Assembly (NCBI GenBank): GCA_006503475.1
Contig: RSEH01000187.1
Location: 1 to 64,000, forward strand
Length of the DNA: 64,000 nucleotides
Direction of reading: 5' to 3'
Source of the DNA: Stentor roeselii
Taxonomy: Eukaryota; Ciliophora; Heterotrichea; Heterotrichida; Stentoridae
The position numbers and the translations under genes are program-made. Positions 29,954-40,386 of this stretch are shown piece after piece; position 1 is the first letter of the stretch; every line of letters begins with the position of its first letter. The notes beneath the pieces were generated by a model. It was not told where the DNA came from, ran no database searches, and saw nothing but the letters and a program-made list of their open reading frames with translations.

Positions 29954-30709
29954 ATGCTAAGGATCCTAAAGCGTTCCTTCGCAATAATCATAAACCCATT
30001 CACCACTCTCGGCCTTCCAGATACAGCCTCTCTGGAAGAGGCAAAAAAAGCTTACAAATCCTTAGCAAAAAAATACCATCCAGACGTGAACAAAGAAGCA
30101 GATCCAGAGAAATTTCGAGAAATCACTGAAGCCTACGGTTTAGTCAAAAAGCGAATAGAATCCCGAGAAACTTTCGCTATTCCCAAAGAAGCAGGTTTTA
30201 CGAGTGTGCGTCCGAAATACGATGGGCGAATGGGCAGCACAACGAGAGACGACAAGATCCGAGAATACATCAACTTCACTCCAATTGATATAAAAGTGCA
30301 TGATAAGGACAGACTGCAAATCAACTATCGACCCTTCTTCGATGATGAAAAAGCCACTCATCCGAAAACTGGAACTATTTGGATAATTTTTCTTTGTTTT
30401 TCCATTTCTTCTGCTTTTTCATTTATTTTCTTGAATTTGAGGAAAAGGGATGAAGAACTTAATTATTTGCTTTATGAGAAGTTGCAGAGGGAATATCATG
30501 ATAGTGAAATTGATCCTCAGAAACTTCATCCGGCTCTTCAAGCTGTTACAAATGAACCAGAGTTCTTGGAATATAGGAAAAGAACCAAGATTCGGAGACT
30601 TGCAGGTGAATTTATGAATATGAAACAAGCGCCTGTTGTTTTTGACCGGTTCGACCTAAAAAAATTCGAAGAAACCGAAGCCCCTCGAGAATTTTTGAAA
30701 GATGAGTAG
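29954..30709 (+). CDS. J-domain co-chaperone with a membrane helix, probably mitochondrial
   Basis: 251 residues. A short basic, hydrophobic N terminus ([14 protein letters not shown]) could target mitochondria. A J domain follows at about 16-72: [20 protein letters not shown] carries the intact HPD tripeptide needed to stimulate Hsp70. Residues about 140-158 ([20 protein letters not shown]) form a single membrane helix. The C-terminal 90 residues are charged. It probably recruits Hsp70 to a membrane. The specific DNAJC class is not clear. Confidence 0.82.
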   Translation: MLRILKRSFAIIINPFTTLGLPDTASLEEAKKAYKSLAKKYHPDVNKEADPEKFREITEAYGLVKKRIESRETFAIPKEAGFTSVRPKYDGRMGSTTRDDKIREYINFTPIDIKVHDKDRLQINYRPFFDDEKATHPKTGTIWIIFLCFSISSAFSFIFLNLRKRDEELNYLLYEKLQREYHDSEIDPQKLHPALQAVTNEPEFLEYRKRTKIRRLAGEFMNMKQAPVVFDRFDLKKFEETEAPREFLKDE

Positions 30710-30717
30710 TTATAAAT

Positions 30718-31233
30718 ATGGGAACTATTGAAATTAAAGAAAAATACAAGACTCGCAGCATCCTAGCCATATTCAGGTGGTACGCAAAAACCCAAAAATT
30801 CGAGAATCACAAATGCGATGAGATCCTTTCAATGACACAAGACTTACATGAAGATTCAATCGACATGGAGCTATTTCAGTCTTCCTTCAAACTTCCATTC
30901 GAGTTACTCGAAAAAGAAGGCCGAGTTTCCATAGACGAGCTTCGAATCGCATTGTTGTTGATTTCAAAAGACGAGCAAGGCAGTCGCATCGATTTATTTA
31001 AACAACTAACTCCAGACCCTGAGAAACTTTTTAATTATTTTCGCTTTAAGTACTACTTGATTTACTCAAGAATCCCTGAATATCTTATCAAAAAAAAACT
31101 TCTTGACCCTGAAGAAGCTAAAAAGTTTATCAATAGAAAAGCGTCGAAGATCTTGACTGTGTCAAATGCGAAGTATGTGAAATATACGACTTCTTCTTGT
31201 AATGTCTTAAAACTCACTCTTCTTAGGACTTAA
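30718..31233 (+). CDS. Helical protein of unknown function
   Basis: 171 residues starting 8 bp after the J-protein stop, in the same direction. The N terminus MGTIEI could be myristoylated, but it lacks a nearby Cys or basic cluster. The chain is mostly helical. The regions around DLHEDSIDMELFQSSF and KEGRVSIDELRIALLLI have the helix-loop-helix look of degenerate EF-hands, without a full set of calcium ligands. No family was recognised. The short spacing to its neighbour is ordinary for this genome and does not prove an operon. Confidence 0.6.
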   Translation: MGTIEIKEKYKTRSILAIFRWYAKTQKFENHKCDEILSMTQDLHEDSIDMELFQSSFKLPFELLEKEGRVSIDELRIALLLISKDEQGSRIDLFKQLTPDPEKLFNYFRFKYYLIYSRIPEYLIKKKLLDPEEAKKFINRKASKILTVSNAKYVKYTTSSCNVLKLTLLRT

Positions 31234-31266
31234 TTTTAGTGTATTGTCTGTGATGTGTATGTAAAA

Positions 31267-32016
31267 ATGGGGTGTTGTGAAACCAGAGAGAAAGTATCTA
31301 GGGAAAATATTCATTTGGCCTTTACTGATGATACTCCTAGTCTTGTTTGTGACATTAAAAACTACTGTATACCTAATTTGAATGAGGTCAAGTGTGAGAG
31401 GACTTTGAAGATTTATGATTATGTGGAAAATAATGAATCTAGCTTGAACTGGGTCTCTGCTATTGATGAAGAAAACTTCACGGCTGATAAGTGTCATGGA
31501 AGTTGCTTTAAGGATAAGACTTTGGTTACTAAGTTGCATTTGAAGATGGGAAGTTATGTGCCTCTCAACATGATCCTCGACCTATTTCTAATCCCAGACC
31601 AGCGTTTAAAATGGGACACCTGCTTGAAATCAATCGAGATCCTAGACGGTTCAAAATACGACTTCACCGAGCACTTCAAGGTAAAAGTGTTATTTTTTTC
31701 AGGTGACGTTCTTGAAACGGTTAAGGTTTTCCACTCAAACGACGCAGTATACATCATAAGTTTCAGCGTGGAAAACGAAAAATTCCCAGAAACAAAAGAC
31801 ATGGCGCGAATGCACAAATTATTCGGTTGCGTGAAAATAACCGAAAAAGGCGACTCAACACATTTAACAGTGATGAACCAGCTAGACACTAAAAGTAAAA
31901 TGGAAAGCATGATCTCATCAGTAGGAATCGTGCAACAGAAGATCTGGATTGAATCATTCCAGAAGCGAGTTCAACGAATGATGATGAATTCTCGACAGCA
32001 CAAGTTTATTAATTAA
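31267..32016 (+). CDS. START-domain lipid-binding protein, predicted myristoylated
   Basis: 249 residues from the Met at 31267. The frame is open four codons further up, but MGCCETREK gives a myristoylation Gly with two palmitoylatable cysteines, so this start is preferred. A START-like domain fills about residues 40-245: WVSAIDEENFTADKCHGSC, VPLNMILDLFLIPDQRLKWD and VLETVKVFHSNDAVYIISFS follow the expected strand and helix order. START domains bind lipids or sterols in a helix-grip pocket. I infer a peripheral membrane lipid-binding protein. Codon style switches near 31555. The 3' end overlaps the LRR gene by 8 bp. Confidence 0.75.
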   Translation: MGCCETREKVSRENIHLAFTDDTPSLVCDIKNYCIPNLNEVKCERTLKIYDYVENNESSLNWVSAIDEENFTADKCHGSCFKDKTLVTKLHLKMGSYVPLNMILDLFLIPDQRLKWDTCLKSIEILDGSKYDFTEHFKVKVLFFSGDVLETVKVFHSNDAVYIISFSVENEKFPETKDMARMHKLFGCVKITEKGDSTHLTVMNQLDTKSKMESMISSVGIVQQKIWIESFQKRVQRMMMNSRQHKFIN

Positions 32017-33355
32017 CATGATTTCCATATTTCTTCAAATCTTTCTTAAATGCTGTAACTTTGTTGTCGAGGTTGAAAAGCATGCGATTATTTCTTTCAA
32101 TAAACTCGTAAATCTCATCTGAAGCCATTTCTCTTGCAGAGGCAGTCACAGGTCGAATACCTGCAGAAGTTTGAGGTCTTTTAACAGTATCCTTCTGTTT
32201 CTGTTCAAGTTCAAAAACCCTTGCCCTAAGTCTGCAATTTTCTTCAAAGACTTCACTTGCATATTCTCCGATACCTGCCTTGAGTTTGCTTTTCAATTCA
32301 TTGATTTCATCAAGTAAAGCGTACATTCCAGAGACTTCTCTTTTAAGCCTTAAATTTTCATCTTTAAGAGCTTCAGGACTTTCAGCACTAAATTTTTCTT
32401 TTTCTTGTACAAGTTGATCTCGTTCAAGTCGGACTTCAGTGAGTTCTTCTCTGAGTTCTTCGAGTTCTTGATAGAGAAGGTCACGTTCGACTGAACTTTG
32501 GACTTCCGCGTTTGTTCTGAGTCTTCCGACCAAGTTTTTAGGAATAAAAGTTTCTTTTTCCCCGAAGAGGTTGAAAGTTAACTGTAAGTCAACGTCAGTG
32601 ACTTGAATGCCGTCAAGAGAGTCAAGTCGAAGCCAATGCAAGATCTTATGACGACTGTTTTGAGTCTGCAACACGCAAGGATTTCTTTCGAGTTCTAATG
32701 TTTTTAACTTTGGAAGTTCACGGAGAATGGATAAAGTCGCTTCTAGGTCGAAAAGCTTGTTGTTGTAAAGGGTTAACTCTGTGAGTTGCTTTAAAGATTT
32801 CAGAGGAAGGACGACTTTTATTTGGTTGTTTGATAGGAAAAGACGACGAAGTTGGGAAAGTCTCTCGAATGGTGAAAGGTCTGAGATTTGGTTGTTGTTT
32901 AGATTCACTTCTTGAAGACCGAGAAGATTTGAAAGGCCTTCGATGTTCTCGATGTAGTTGTGTGAAAGGCAGAGGTATTCAAGGCTTATTAGTCGGTCCA
33001 CGTCTGCTATTTCGCTGCTTGTAAAGGATTTTAAACCTTTGTCTCGAAGGATTAACTATTTTAGGATTACCTCTGTTGTTTCTTCTATCGATTCTTCTCC
33101 ACAGGCTTCTAGGATTAGAAGGTTGCTTAGATCGGTAGGCAGGGGCTTTATTGGAGCATTTTTTTGAACTCTTTTAGAACCGAATAGACGATGCTTTAAA
33201 TCGCTTGAGGCCTCTGGGGAATCTTCTACTTTTGGTGTGTTTTCTGGTAATGGTGCCTCGATACCGTGACGCCTGGAGAGATGAAGGTTTAAATCTTTTT
33301 CGGTTTGAAATCCTCTGCCACAGCTCTCAACACTACAAAAAAACCGGGCATTCAT
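32009..33355 (-). CDS. C2H2 zinc finger-LRR-coiled-coil protein (one intron)
   Basis: Exon 1 is 33071-33355 and exon 2 is 32009-33055 (minus strand), giving 443 residues. Exon 1 starts with a single C2H2 finger (FFCSVESCGRGFQTEKDLNL followed by H-x4-H). Splicing continues into LRDKGLKSF and then an SDS22-type leucine-rich repeat array at about 105-240 (LEYLCLSHNYIENIEGLSNL and similar), capped by an LRRcap-like segment. A coiled coil fills about 270-390. SDS22-type LRRs with coiled coils are common in ciliary proteins such as the LRRC family. Joining a zinc finger to them is unusual. Confidence 0.82.
33056..33070 (-). other. 15-nt intron in the zinc finger-LRR gene
   Basis: On the minus strand GTAATCCTAAAATAG, phase 0, with an in-frame TAG if retained. 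Removing it lets the frame run straight into the LRR N-terminal cap. Confidence 0.9.
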
Positions 33356-33365
33356 ATTATTAACA

Positions 33366-36300
33366 CTAGTCGTAATTCATATTTTCAAGAGCTCTCTGAA
33401 TCTGTCTCGAGTACTCTACAATCCGATGAGGTAAAAGCAGCAGCATGGACCTAGTCATCTTCTTTTTCCTTTCATGGTAGTTCAAAGTCCTTCGAAACAC
33501 AAAAACCATGAACGAGACACTAAAAATATAATAAAAAATAAGAACAAGTGTCTGAATAAAGTTATAATTGTTGACCATACCAGTGTAATAATCAATGATA
33601 ATCTGTTGAATCTCATAACTAGTGACATTAACAAACAAATACTGAAGCTTTAACAATGGTTTCAACAGATCTTCAGTCAACTTTGCTCTTTGTGCAGGTG
33701 TCTCTGAAGAATGTGCAAAAAGCAAGCTACTAATAAACCAAGAGTCGAAAAGTGAAGTATGAACCGTATAATAATTCCCTTTAGAAACAACTGAACTATA
33801 ATAAAAACAATCAGAAACATAATCAGGACAATCACTAGGAAAAAAATCCTTCAAAAATTGCTGAGTCTGCATCGAGTACATCTTGTTATACGAGACTCCT
33901 AACGAAGAGTTTCCATTAACCAACATAGAAAAAAATATCTGAAGATAAGCCGAGTCATTCTGAGCACTTAAAAAAGAACTCTCAACAGTAGGATACTTAA
34001 AAATAAGAGAATCACTCGGAAAGTTTTTCTTTGTTTCAGTTTCATTTAAAAGAAAAGTCTGACAAATCAAACTCGAAGAAACCTGCGCCTGAAAAGCTGC
34101 AACCATTCCAGAATTCTTAATTATCATGGCAGCACTGTTTAAATTAACAGTCGGCATAATAACACCTACATAAGTCTGAAGTCCCCAAGATATCCCTGCA
34201 CTGATAAAGCAAAAAATCATCAGACGTTTCGTGAAAGAGTTCTTATAAAAAGCACGAAACTTCTTAAAACAAGTGACTTGATAATCAGGATTTTCTTGCA
34301 CCCTTGTAAGACTCATCTTTCGGTTTTTTTCATTGTTGATTAAAAACTCATCCCATAAGTCTTCAGCACTTTGGTATCGGTTTCGATTGTCAGGGTAATG
34401 CTTGTCTTTCCGCATTTCAAGATGAATTTTAGTGATTGACATCAAGTAATTCAAAATGGAAGATGGCAGGGTGTAAAAAACTCGGATTACCTTCATGTTC
34501 AGCTCTTCTGACTTTAAAATTAATGGCAAAGATAAAAACATTGCTGCACAGATCAGACCGATTTCAATTGAAGCAAAGGTGTAAGCCCATTTTTCTATTG
34601 CTTGACGAGAGTTTTCAGCACTTTTCACAAATTGCTCTGAAAGGTCGTCAAGTGAATAGCTGATTACCTGCTTTCCATTGAAAAAGGCCCAAAATGCGTA
34701 GCTGTTGTTTAGGATGTCGAAGGTTTCTAGACCTTTTTCACACATTTTCAATGCGTAAGAAGATTGTTGGAATAAAGCGTTCACGGGGTTGAATTGGGTT
34801 AGTTCGAAAACTCCCGGTTCTTTTAGAGATATGCAAGAAAGGGAGTTGTCTTTTAGGTCTTGTATGTCGCTGTGAGTTTTTATGTAGTCGATTTTATCTA
34901 AGTTTACCTCGGATGCGTCTTTTAGCATCTGAACAACCTGTTCCGGCTCATCCGGAATAGGAAGACCCTGCCGGGCCATATCCAGTAAAGCGATATATGT
35001 GCAGATCAATGAGCTTTGCACCCTGATATCAGTAATATAATCCAGCTGGTGTATTTTGTCAATATAATTATTAAACGAAAGGACTGAAACCGCATAACTT
35101 CCTCCAAACGCCCCCATCATCAAAAACATAAAAATCCACATCAAAATACTCAAATAATGCAATTCCGGCGATTTTTGAGTATTTTTCATTTCAACTTCTT
35201 TCCTAACCCTCGACATGAGTCGATTAATCCTTGTTGACTGGTCTTCTGACTCGTCATTCGAGTCGACCAAGGCATCAAGATGTCCAGCTTTTTTCAAATA
35301 AACTTCTAAAAACTTGATAAAAAGTCCAAAAAACCTCTGAGTCGGTTTTGAATAAGACCCAGGTTCAGTGATGATCAAAATATTATAAACATTATTGTCA
35401 ACTGAAAACGAGTTAATCGAAATCCTAATCCGACTAAAAGTCCCACTATTCGAAATAAGAAAAGTTTGAACAGGTAGCAACTCTAAAAGCATTCCAGTAT
35501 TTTCCCCATAATTTCGATTCGCCCTTTCAAAAAGTCCTTTAAAGTTAGGTATAAAGTCTTTAATATTTTTCAATCCAATCATTTCATTATTAATTCCGAA
35601 AAATGCTGAAGCTTTCGCATTATACCCCAAGATAATATTTTCAGACGATATAAAAATAATGCTATCAGTTTCATCTCTTGGAACAAGTACACAGTTAATA
35701 GGACGGTGCCAGTTTTCGTATTGTTTTCCTTGAGTGAGAATCGTTGTAGTCTTGGGGATGAAGCTATTGCTTCTTGAGTCGAGGTTCATTGAAGACTGAG
35801 TCGTTTTGCCTTGAAATCGATTACTTGTGTCTTCAGTCTCTGGAATAAAGTTGCATGTGCAGCCAATGATCTGCTCGTCATTATCAATAAAATAAAGCTC
35901 GACAGGAGGAGGTCCAGGAATATCATCCCACTTTTCTTTGATTTCTGATAAGTAGCTGATAAAGCACTGTCCAAAATAATAAGGCATTAAAGAGTCAATG
36001 CGTTGATTCATTATTTTCGCTTTAGGCATGCGAATCCAAGACATCATCTCTGCATTGACTTTGTCAATTCTTCCGAAATTCGACTTTTCAAGAGAAATGC
36101 TGATGCGAGGCTGCTGTTCGAATTTGTTGCTGACGATGATTCGAGTGTTTGCATGATTATCCATGTCTCGAAAACGGTTTTTTAAGTTTTTTACTTCGCC
36201 ATCGACTCGATTGAAAACGTCTTCCATGAAATAAACGTACATTGGGACCATTTTCTTGTGAGTCCTGTCGATGGATAGCATGAACTTGTAGTTGTTGTAA

Positions 36301-37787
36301 GAAGTGTCGATGTTTTTTGTGATGTTTTTAGAGAGATTTATCAGAAGCTCATCATTTGTTGATGATTTTAAGGATAGGACTCTCCAGAACTCTAATTGGC
36401 AGGCTAAGGATTGGATTTCTGACTTGGATGAGGCTTCTAAGTAACTTGTGAAGGTGACCAGGGTGATTGCGTCTTTTCCTACGTTTTGTCTGGTCTTGTA
36501 GATTATAAACTGCTCGTCTAAGGCAGGCGACCGTTGTTCAGCCTGTTCCAATTTAGGTATAGCTTCTTGTCGATCTCTATAAGTAAGATGAAACTGTGCA
36601 ACAAATATCTTCAACAAGCTACTATCCGGGAATTTCCTTTCAGCCTGATAATAAAAATCTTCAGCTTCAGCCAAAACCTGTTCTTCAGTGATTTTATAAG
36701 TGCCAGCTCTTTCCAACATAGTAAACCTTGCATGAAGCTCTACTTGATACGGGTTCTGAACCGTATAAATATTTTTTTCAATAAGTTTTCTCTTCCGCCA
36801 GTCACAAGTATCCTTCGTAAGAATCCAGATACAGACACTTCCCAAGTAAAACAACATCGCAGGACCCGCATCATTCGGGTCATTCCCGACCATAGCAAGT
36901 AAAAGACAAACGCCTGACCAAGTATAAAGCGCGACACACTGCGCCTGGAATACTGAAGTTCGATAATCATAAAACGGTAAGTAAAAAATATAAAGATAAG
37001 TCATTAACACCCCTCCTCCTAAAATTGAACAAATTTGTATCAAGTGATAAGAACTTTGTTCCCACATTTTAAAGATAATCGTCTTGTACATCTTAACCAG
37101 CAAATAAATCAACTCAATTCGTGCATGAGGACGCGCTGAGGCATCATCACTTTTATAGTCAAGTTCATAGAAACTTGCAGAAACTACTAGACTTACAAGG
37201 CACAGCAGGACTGAAAAAATGACTGAAAGAACTAAAAGAATTTTACTCTCGTCTGAAGGACAACCTGATGCACTGCTGCTTCTGTTTAGTGAACAACTGC
37301 AGATTAGAATAAATATTGAAAGAACTGGCATGAAAAAAATCGTTGTTAGCAGAGAAGTCACTGATCTTAGCATTTTTAGAAGGAATACATTTTGGGCTTT
37401 TTTGTTTATGAACCGATAAGCTACGATCCCGATCACGATTAGGTTTAAAAAGACGATAAACACGGAAATTATGAAAATTATCAGGTTTTGAAGAGGGTTT
37501 ACAGCGGAAATGTAAAATTCTAACTGGATGTTGTTGCAGAGGACGACTAACCAGTTTGTGAATTTTGAATTCCATGGAAAACCTGAGTTTTGGTTGAAGG
37601 GAAAAGCTAGCATTTGTAAGAAGTCGATTAGTATTGCTAATAGGTTCATTGTGTAGGATAGTTCCATGTCGTTTGCCATCACGAATAACGTACCCATCAT
37701 CGCGGTTTTCATCTTTGCCCAACTCTTGGAGAATGAGAATGAACTTTTTTGCTCGAATTCAAATGTATTATTTTCTGAGTCTTCCAT
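33366..37787 (-). CDS. Large PAS-domain multi-pass membrane protein, TmcB-like
   Basis: 1473 residues. Seven or so membrane helices lie in the first 330 residues. A helical TPR-like region follows at about 345-460 (EEQVLAEAEDFYYQAERKFP). A PAS-like domain sits near 695-830 (SIIFISSENIILGYNAKASAFF). Further helices lie near 875-900, 1070-1095, 1185-1210 and 1410-1435. This arrangement fits the large ciliate families annotated as tiny macrocysts protein B-like. Function is unknown: a sensor or channel role is inferred from PAS plus membrane helices. The 3' end lies 7 bp from the start codon of the divergent zinc finger-LRR gene region. Confidence 0.75.
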   Translation of the reverse strand: MEDSENNTFEFEQKSSFSFSKSWAKMKTAMMGTLFVMANDMELSYTMNLLAILIDFLQMLAFPFNQNSGFPWNSKFTNWLVVLCNNIQLEFYISAVNPLQNLIIFIISVFIVFLNLIVIGIVAYRFINKKAQNVFLLKMLRSVTSLLTTIFFMPVLSIFILICSCSLNRSSSASGCPSDESKILLVLSVIFSVLLCLVSLVVSASFYELDYKSDDASARPHARIELIYLLVKMYKTIIFKMWEQSSYHLIQICSILGGGVLMTYLYIFYLPFYDYRTSVFQAQCVALYTWSGVCLLLAMVGNDPNDAGPAMLFYLGSVCIWILTKDTCDWRKRKLIEKNIYTVQNPYQVELHARFTMLERAGTYKITEEQVLAEAEDFYYQAERKFPDSSLLKIFVAQFHLTYRDRQEAIPKLEQAEQRSPALDEQFIIYKTRQNVGKDAITLVTFTSYLEASSKSEIQSLACQLEFWRVLSLKSSTNDELLINLSKNITKNIDTSYNNYKFMLSIDRTHKKMVPMYVYFMEDVFNRVDGEVKNLKNRFRDMDNHANTRIIVSNKFEQQPRISISLEKSNFGRIDKVNAEMMSWIRMPKAKIMNQRIDSLMPYYFGQCFISYLSEIKEKWDDIPGPPPVELYFIDNDEQIIGCTCNFIPETEDTSNRFQGKTTQSSMNLDSRSNSFIPKTTTILTQGKQYENWHRPINCVLVPRDETDSIIFISSENIILGYNAKASAFFGINNEMIGLKNIKDFIPNFKGLFERANRNYGENTGMLLELLPVQTFLISNSGTFSRIRISINSFSVDNNVYNILIITEPGSYSKPTQRFFGLFIKFLEVYLKKAGHLDALVDSNDESEDQSTRINRLMSRVRKEVEMKNTQKSPELHYLSILMWIFMFLMMGAFGGSYAVSVLSFNNYIDKIHQLDYITDIRVQSSLICTYIALLDMARQGLPIPDEPEQVVQMLKDASEVNLDKIDYIKTHSDIQDLKDNSLSCISLKEPGVFELTQFNPVNALFQQSSYALKMCEKGLETFDILNNSYAFWAFFNGKQVISYSLDDLSEQFVKSAENSRQAIEKWAYTFASIEIGLICAAMFLSLPLILKSEELNMKVIRVFYTLPSSILNYLMSITKIHLEMRKDKHYPDNRNRYQSAEDLWDEFLINNEKNRKMSLTRVQENPDYQVTCFKKFRAFYKNSFTKRLMIFCFISAGISWGLQTYVGVIMPTVNLNSAAMIIKNSGMVAAFQAQVSSSLICQTFLLNETETKKNFPSDSLIFKYPTVESSFLSAQNDSAYLQIFFSMLVNGNSSLGVSYNKMYSMQTQQFLKDFFPSDCPDYVSDCFYYSSVVSKGNYYTVHTSLFDSWFISSLLFAHSSETPAQRAKLTEDLLKPLLKLQYLFVNVTSYEIQQIIIDYYTGMVNNYNFIQTLVLIFYYIFSVSFMVFVFRRTLNYHERKKKMTRSMLLLLPHRIVEYSRQIQRALENMNYD

Positions 37788-38021
37788 AATTATTAAGGTT
37801 GGTGCTGGTCTGCCTTGTCTGTTGTGGAAAAAAAAATAATTATAATCCCTTCTAAACTAAATCTAAAAAATCCCATAAATCAATCAAATCCCCAAAAACA
37901 ACTGAAATTGAAAATCTATAACTCAATCCTTAATCCCAAAAAAAAACTCAATATTCTAAAATCTTTCCAAAAAAAAACCCATAAAAAAAAACCATGTGAA
38001 AATCCTCAGATAATCATTTAA

Positions 38022-38594
38022 ATGCTTGAAGCCTCTCCATTGCATTCCACCAAAAAAGTGAATTCATCAATAATCTCCACTTCAAGACAATCTTCCAATT
38101 ACCTTCCAGAATCAAATTTAGTTTCCTTCGCAGCCTATAACCCAAACACGACTTACGGAATGTCCTACAGTCCCGACTACGGAAAATCAGCTCGAATCAA
38201 GTCAATCGGAAAGCAAGTCCTTGCCTCTCCTTGCATAAAGTTCCAAGGCGTGAAACTAAACTCATCAGCGAAGCCTTTTTTAAAAGTCGCAGACGAGATC
38301 TCATCAAGTCTTTCAAACTACGGGCGAAAGCTTTCACCTCTTCGATTAACGAACAAGCTTCAATTAGAAGCTGACCTTTTTTCAAGAGTAGTTCATAAAA
38401 GGCAAGCTTCAGTGAAAGTTTCATCAGAAAATATTAACTGGTTGATGAACAATGAAAAGAAGAATAACATTGAGCAGATAATGAAAGGTGAATTTATTCC
38501 TACTATGAACCAGCTTTATTTGTATGGAGCGAGGGAAGAGAAGAGTTTGTTTGAAAAGAGAGGACTTGGAAGCTCTTTAAGTACAAAGTATTAA
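38022..38594 (+). CDS. Hypothetical protein
   Basis: 190 residues, Ser-rich, with no domain that I recognise. The start at 38022 follows a strongly A-rich leader like those of other plus-strand genes here. The frame starts with C- and A-ending codons and ends with T- and G-ending codons, the same drift seen in recognised genes, which supports it being coding. The stop is 3 bp from the stop of the convergent coiled-coil gene. Confidence 0.62.
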   Translation: MLEASPLHSTKKVNSSIISTSRQSSNYLPESNLVSFAAYNPNTTYGMSYSPDYGKSARIKSIGKQVLASPCIKFQGVKLNSSAKPFLKVADEISSSLSNYGRKLSPLRLTNKLQLEADLFSRVVHKRQASVKVSSENINWLMNNEKKNNIEQIMKGEFIPTMNQLYLYGAREEKSLFEKRGLGSSLSTKY

Positions 38595-38597
38595 TAA

Positions 38598-39944
38598 TTA
38601 AACATGTCGGGATGTGTTTGGCTTTGATAGTGGTGAAGAAGATTTTTGCTTTGAAGGTAGTAATTTTGAGAAGTGCTTTTGAGAGGATTTTAAACGTTTT
38701 TGCTCGAAGGTCTTGCTGATTATTGAATCTGGAAGACGGTCTAGATCTGAAATTGTTATTGAACGACGGTGTTGTGTGGGGAGAGAGGATTTTATCTTCT
38801 TTTTTAGAAGGTAGGATTGGATGTCTTGGCTACAGCTTGTGCTGATGAATGACTCTAAGGTTTTTAAGGTGTTTACACCGCATTTTACGTGGACTAGGTC
38901 TTTTTTTAGTAATACATTCACCTTCTTTGACCCCAGAAAATAAATGAACTCGTCGGAAAGCTTTAAAAAACCTTCAAGGTTTAGTTGTTTTAGAGAGGCT
39001 TGGATCTTTTGGTCGAGGATTTCAAGAGTTTTAAAACGAAATGGGTCAGGAGATGGTGTTTTACATGTTTGGAAAAGCTCTGAAGTTCTCATTTCTTTTA
39101 CAGAAGGGAAAAAATGCAGCGATATTTGTTTAGATATAGAAAAAGTTCTATTTTTTTTTACAAGTTTCATGATTTCTTCATCTTTTTCCTCAAGTAGCTT
39201 TAAAATCGAGTCTTCTCTTAACTTAACCTCTTCATAAAGCCTTTCATATCTTCCAATTTTCTCAAACAAGTCACTTTTCTCAAATCTCATCTCCTCCAAT
39301 TTTTCCTTCAAAATTTCATTCTCCCTTAAAAAGTCTCCAGAAACCTTCGCACATCTAGCCTGACTATTTCTAATTTTTTCAATTTCCTCCAAAAGACTTC
39401 TACATTTATCATTTCCTTCCTTTTCAACAACATCGATTTTTTCCTCAAAAGTTTTTCTTTGACTAATAATTTCATTTTCCAGGTCTAAAACTTTCATCAT
39501 CAACTCAAAATTTTTAGTCTTAAGTTGAGAAAAGTCTTCAAATTGAGAGTTTTGAAGAAAGTCTTCATTAGCTTCAGAACTTTCAGTCAATTCGATGACT
39601 GGCGTTAAGATGGTTGGGTTTATATCTAATAATATTCGAGGAAGACCAACTTCTTCTGGGACTGAGTTGATTTCGTCTTCTTCTGTCAGAGATAAAGGAA
39701 ACCAGTGAAGACCTGGCCTTTCTATTATTTCTAAATTGAAAGAAACACTTGAGATTGGAAGGCAACTCGGAAGGTCGATTAGGACTATCTTTAAATTTGA
39801 TGTCGTTAGTTTTAATGACTGGGGATAAGCCGAGGTTGTGAAGATTCTGTCAATTATTTCGTTGTTTGAGTAGATCAGACATTGTGTTTTAGATAATTCT
39901 CCTAGACCTTCGATTTTTAGGATTGTTAGGCTGAAGTCGTTCAT
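38598..39944 (-). CDS. C2-like and coiled-coil protein of unknown function
   Basis: 448 residues. The first 110 residues are beta-rich (FSLTILKIEGLGEL, SLKLTTSNLKIVLIDLP, WFPLSL) and look like a C2-type sandwich without an obvious set of calcium-binding aspartates. Residues about 140-270 are a strong coiled coil. The C-terminal 180 residues are polar, Lys/Ser-rich at the end. C2 plus coiled coil is a common plan in basal-body and transition-zone proteins, but no specific match is claimed. The promoter side faces the 63-bp repeat array. Confidence 0.65.
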   Translation of the reverse strand: MNDFSLTILKIEGLGELSKTQCLIYSNNEIIDRIFTTSAYPQSLKLTTSNLKIVLIDLPSCLPISSVSFNLEIIERPGLHWFPLSLTEEDEINSVPEEVGLPRILLDINPTILTPVIELTESSEANEDFLQNSQFEDFSQLKTKNFELMMKVLDLENEIISQRKTFEEKIDVVEKEGNDKCRSLLEEIEKIRNSQARCAKVSGDFLRENEILKEKLEEMRFEKSDLFEKIGRYERLYEEVKLREDSILKLLEEKDEEIMKLVKKNRTFSISKQISLHFFPSVKEMRTSELFQTCKTPSPDPFRFKTLEILDQKIQASLKQLNLEGFLKLSDEFIYFLGSKKVNVLLKKDLVHVKCGVNTLKTLESFISTSCSQDIQSYLLKKKIKSSLPTQHRRSITISDLDRLPDSIISKTFEQKRLKSSQKHFSKLLPSKQKSSSPLSKPNTSRHV

Positions 39945-39962
39945 AATAATGATTTTAATTTA

Positions 39963-40386
39963 AGATTTGCAAAAGGAAGAGTTTTTTACTGGGGTTAAAT
40001 ATTCAGAAAAATAGCTGGAAAATTAAGATTTGCAATAGGAGAGTTTTTCATTTGGGTTAAATTTCAGAAAAATCTTTGGAAAATTTAGATTTGCAAAAAG
40101 AAGAGGTTTTTACTGGGGTCAAATTTTTAGAAAATCTTTGCAAAAAGAAGTGTTTTTAACTTGTGTTAAATTTTCAGAAAAATCTTTGGAAAATTTAGAT
40201 TTGCAAAAAGACTAGTTTTTAACTTGGGTTAAATTTTCAGAAAAATCTTTGGAAAATTTAGATTTGCAAAAAGAAGAGTTTTTAACTTGGGTTAAATTTT
40301 CTGAAAAATCTTTGGAAAATTTAGATTTGCAAAAAGAAGAGTTTTTTACTGGGGTCAAATCCTCAGAAAAATCTTTGGAATCAGCG
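39963..40386. repeat. 63-bp tandem repeat array, degenerate, intergenic
   Basis: About six and a half units of a 63-nt repeat that begins near GATTTGCAAAAAGAAGAG. The two units on the right (about 40258-40383) are most alike, and units to the left carry indels. A period of 63 equals 21 codons, and the best units are open on both strands (DLQKEEFLTW on plus, KDFSENLTQV on minus). Neither strand offers a full gene: the plus frame has only a TTG start and stops in older units, and the minus frame meets TAG after three units. It lies between two divergent genes. Confidence 0.85.

Noticed and set aside
37815-38021. Open frame in the A-rich leader before 38022
   Set aside because: It lacks an ATG start and is Lys/Asn/Ile-rich from AT composition only.
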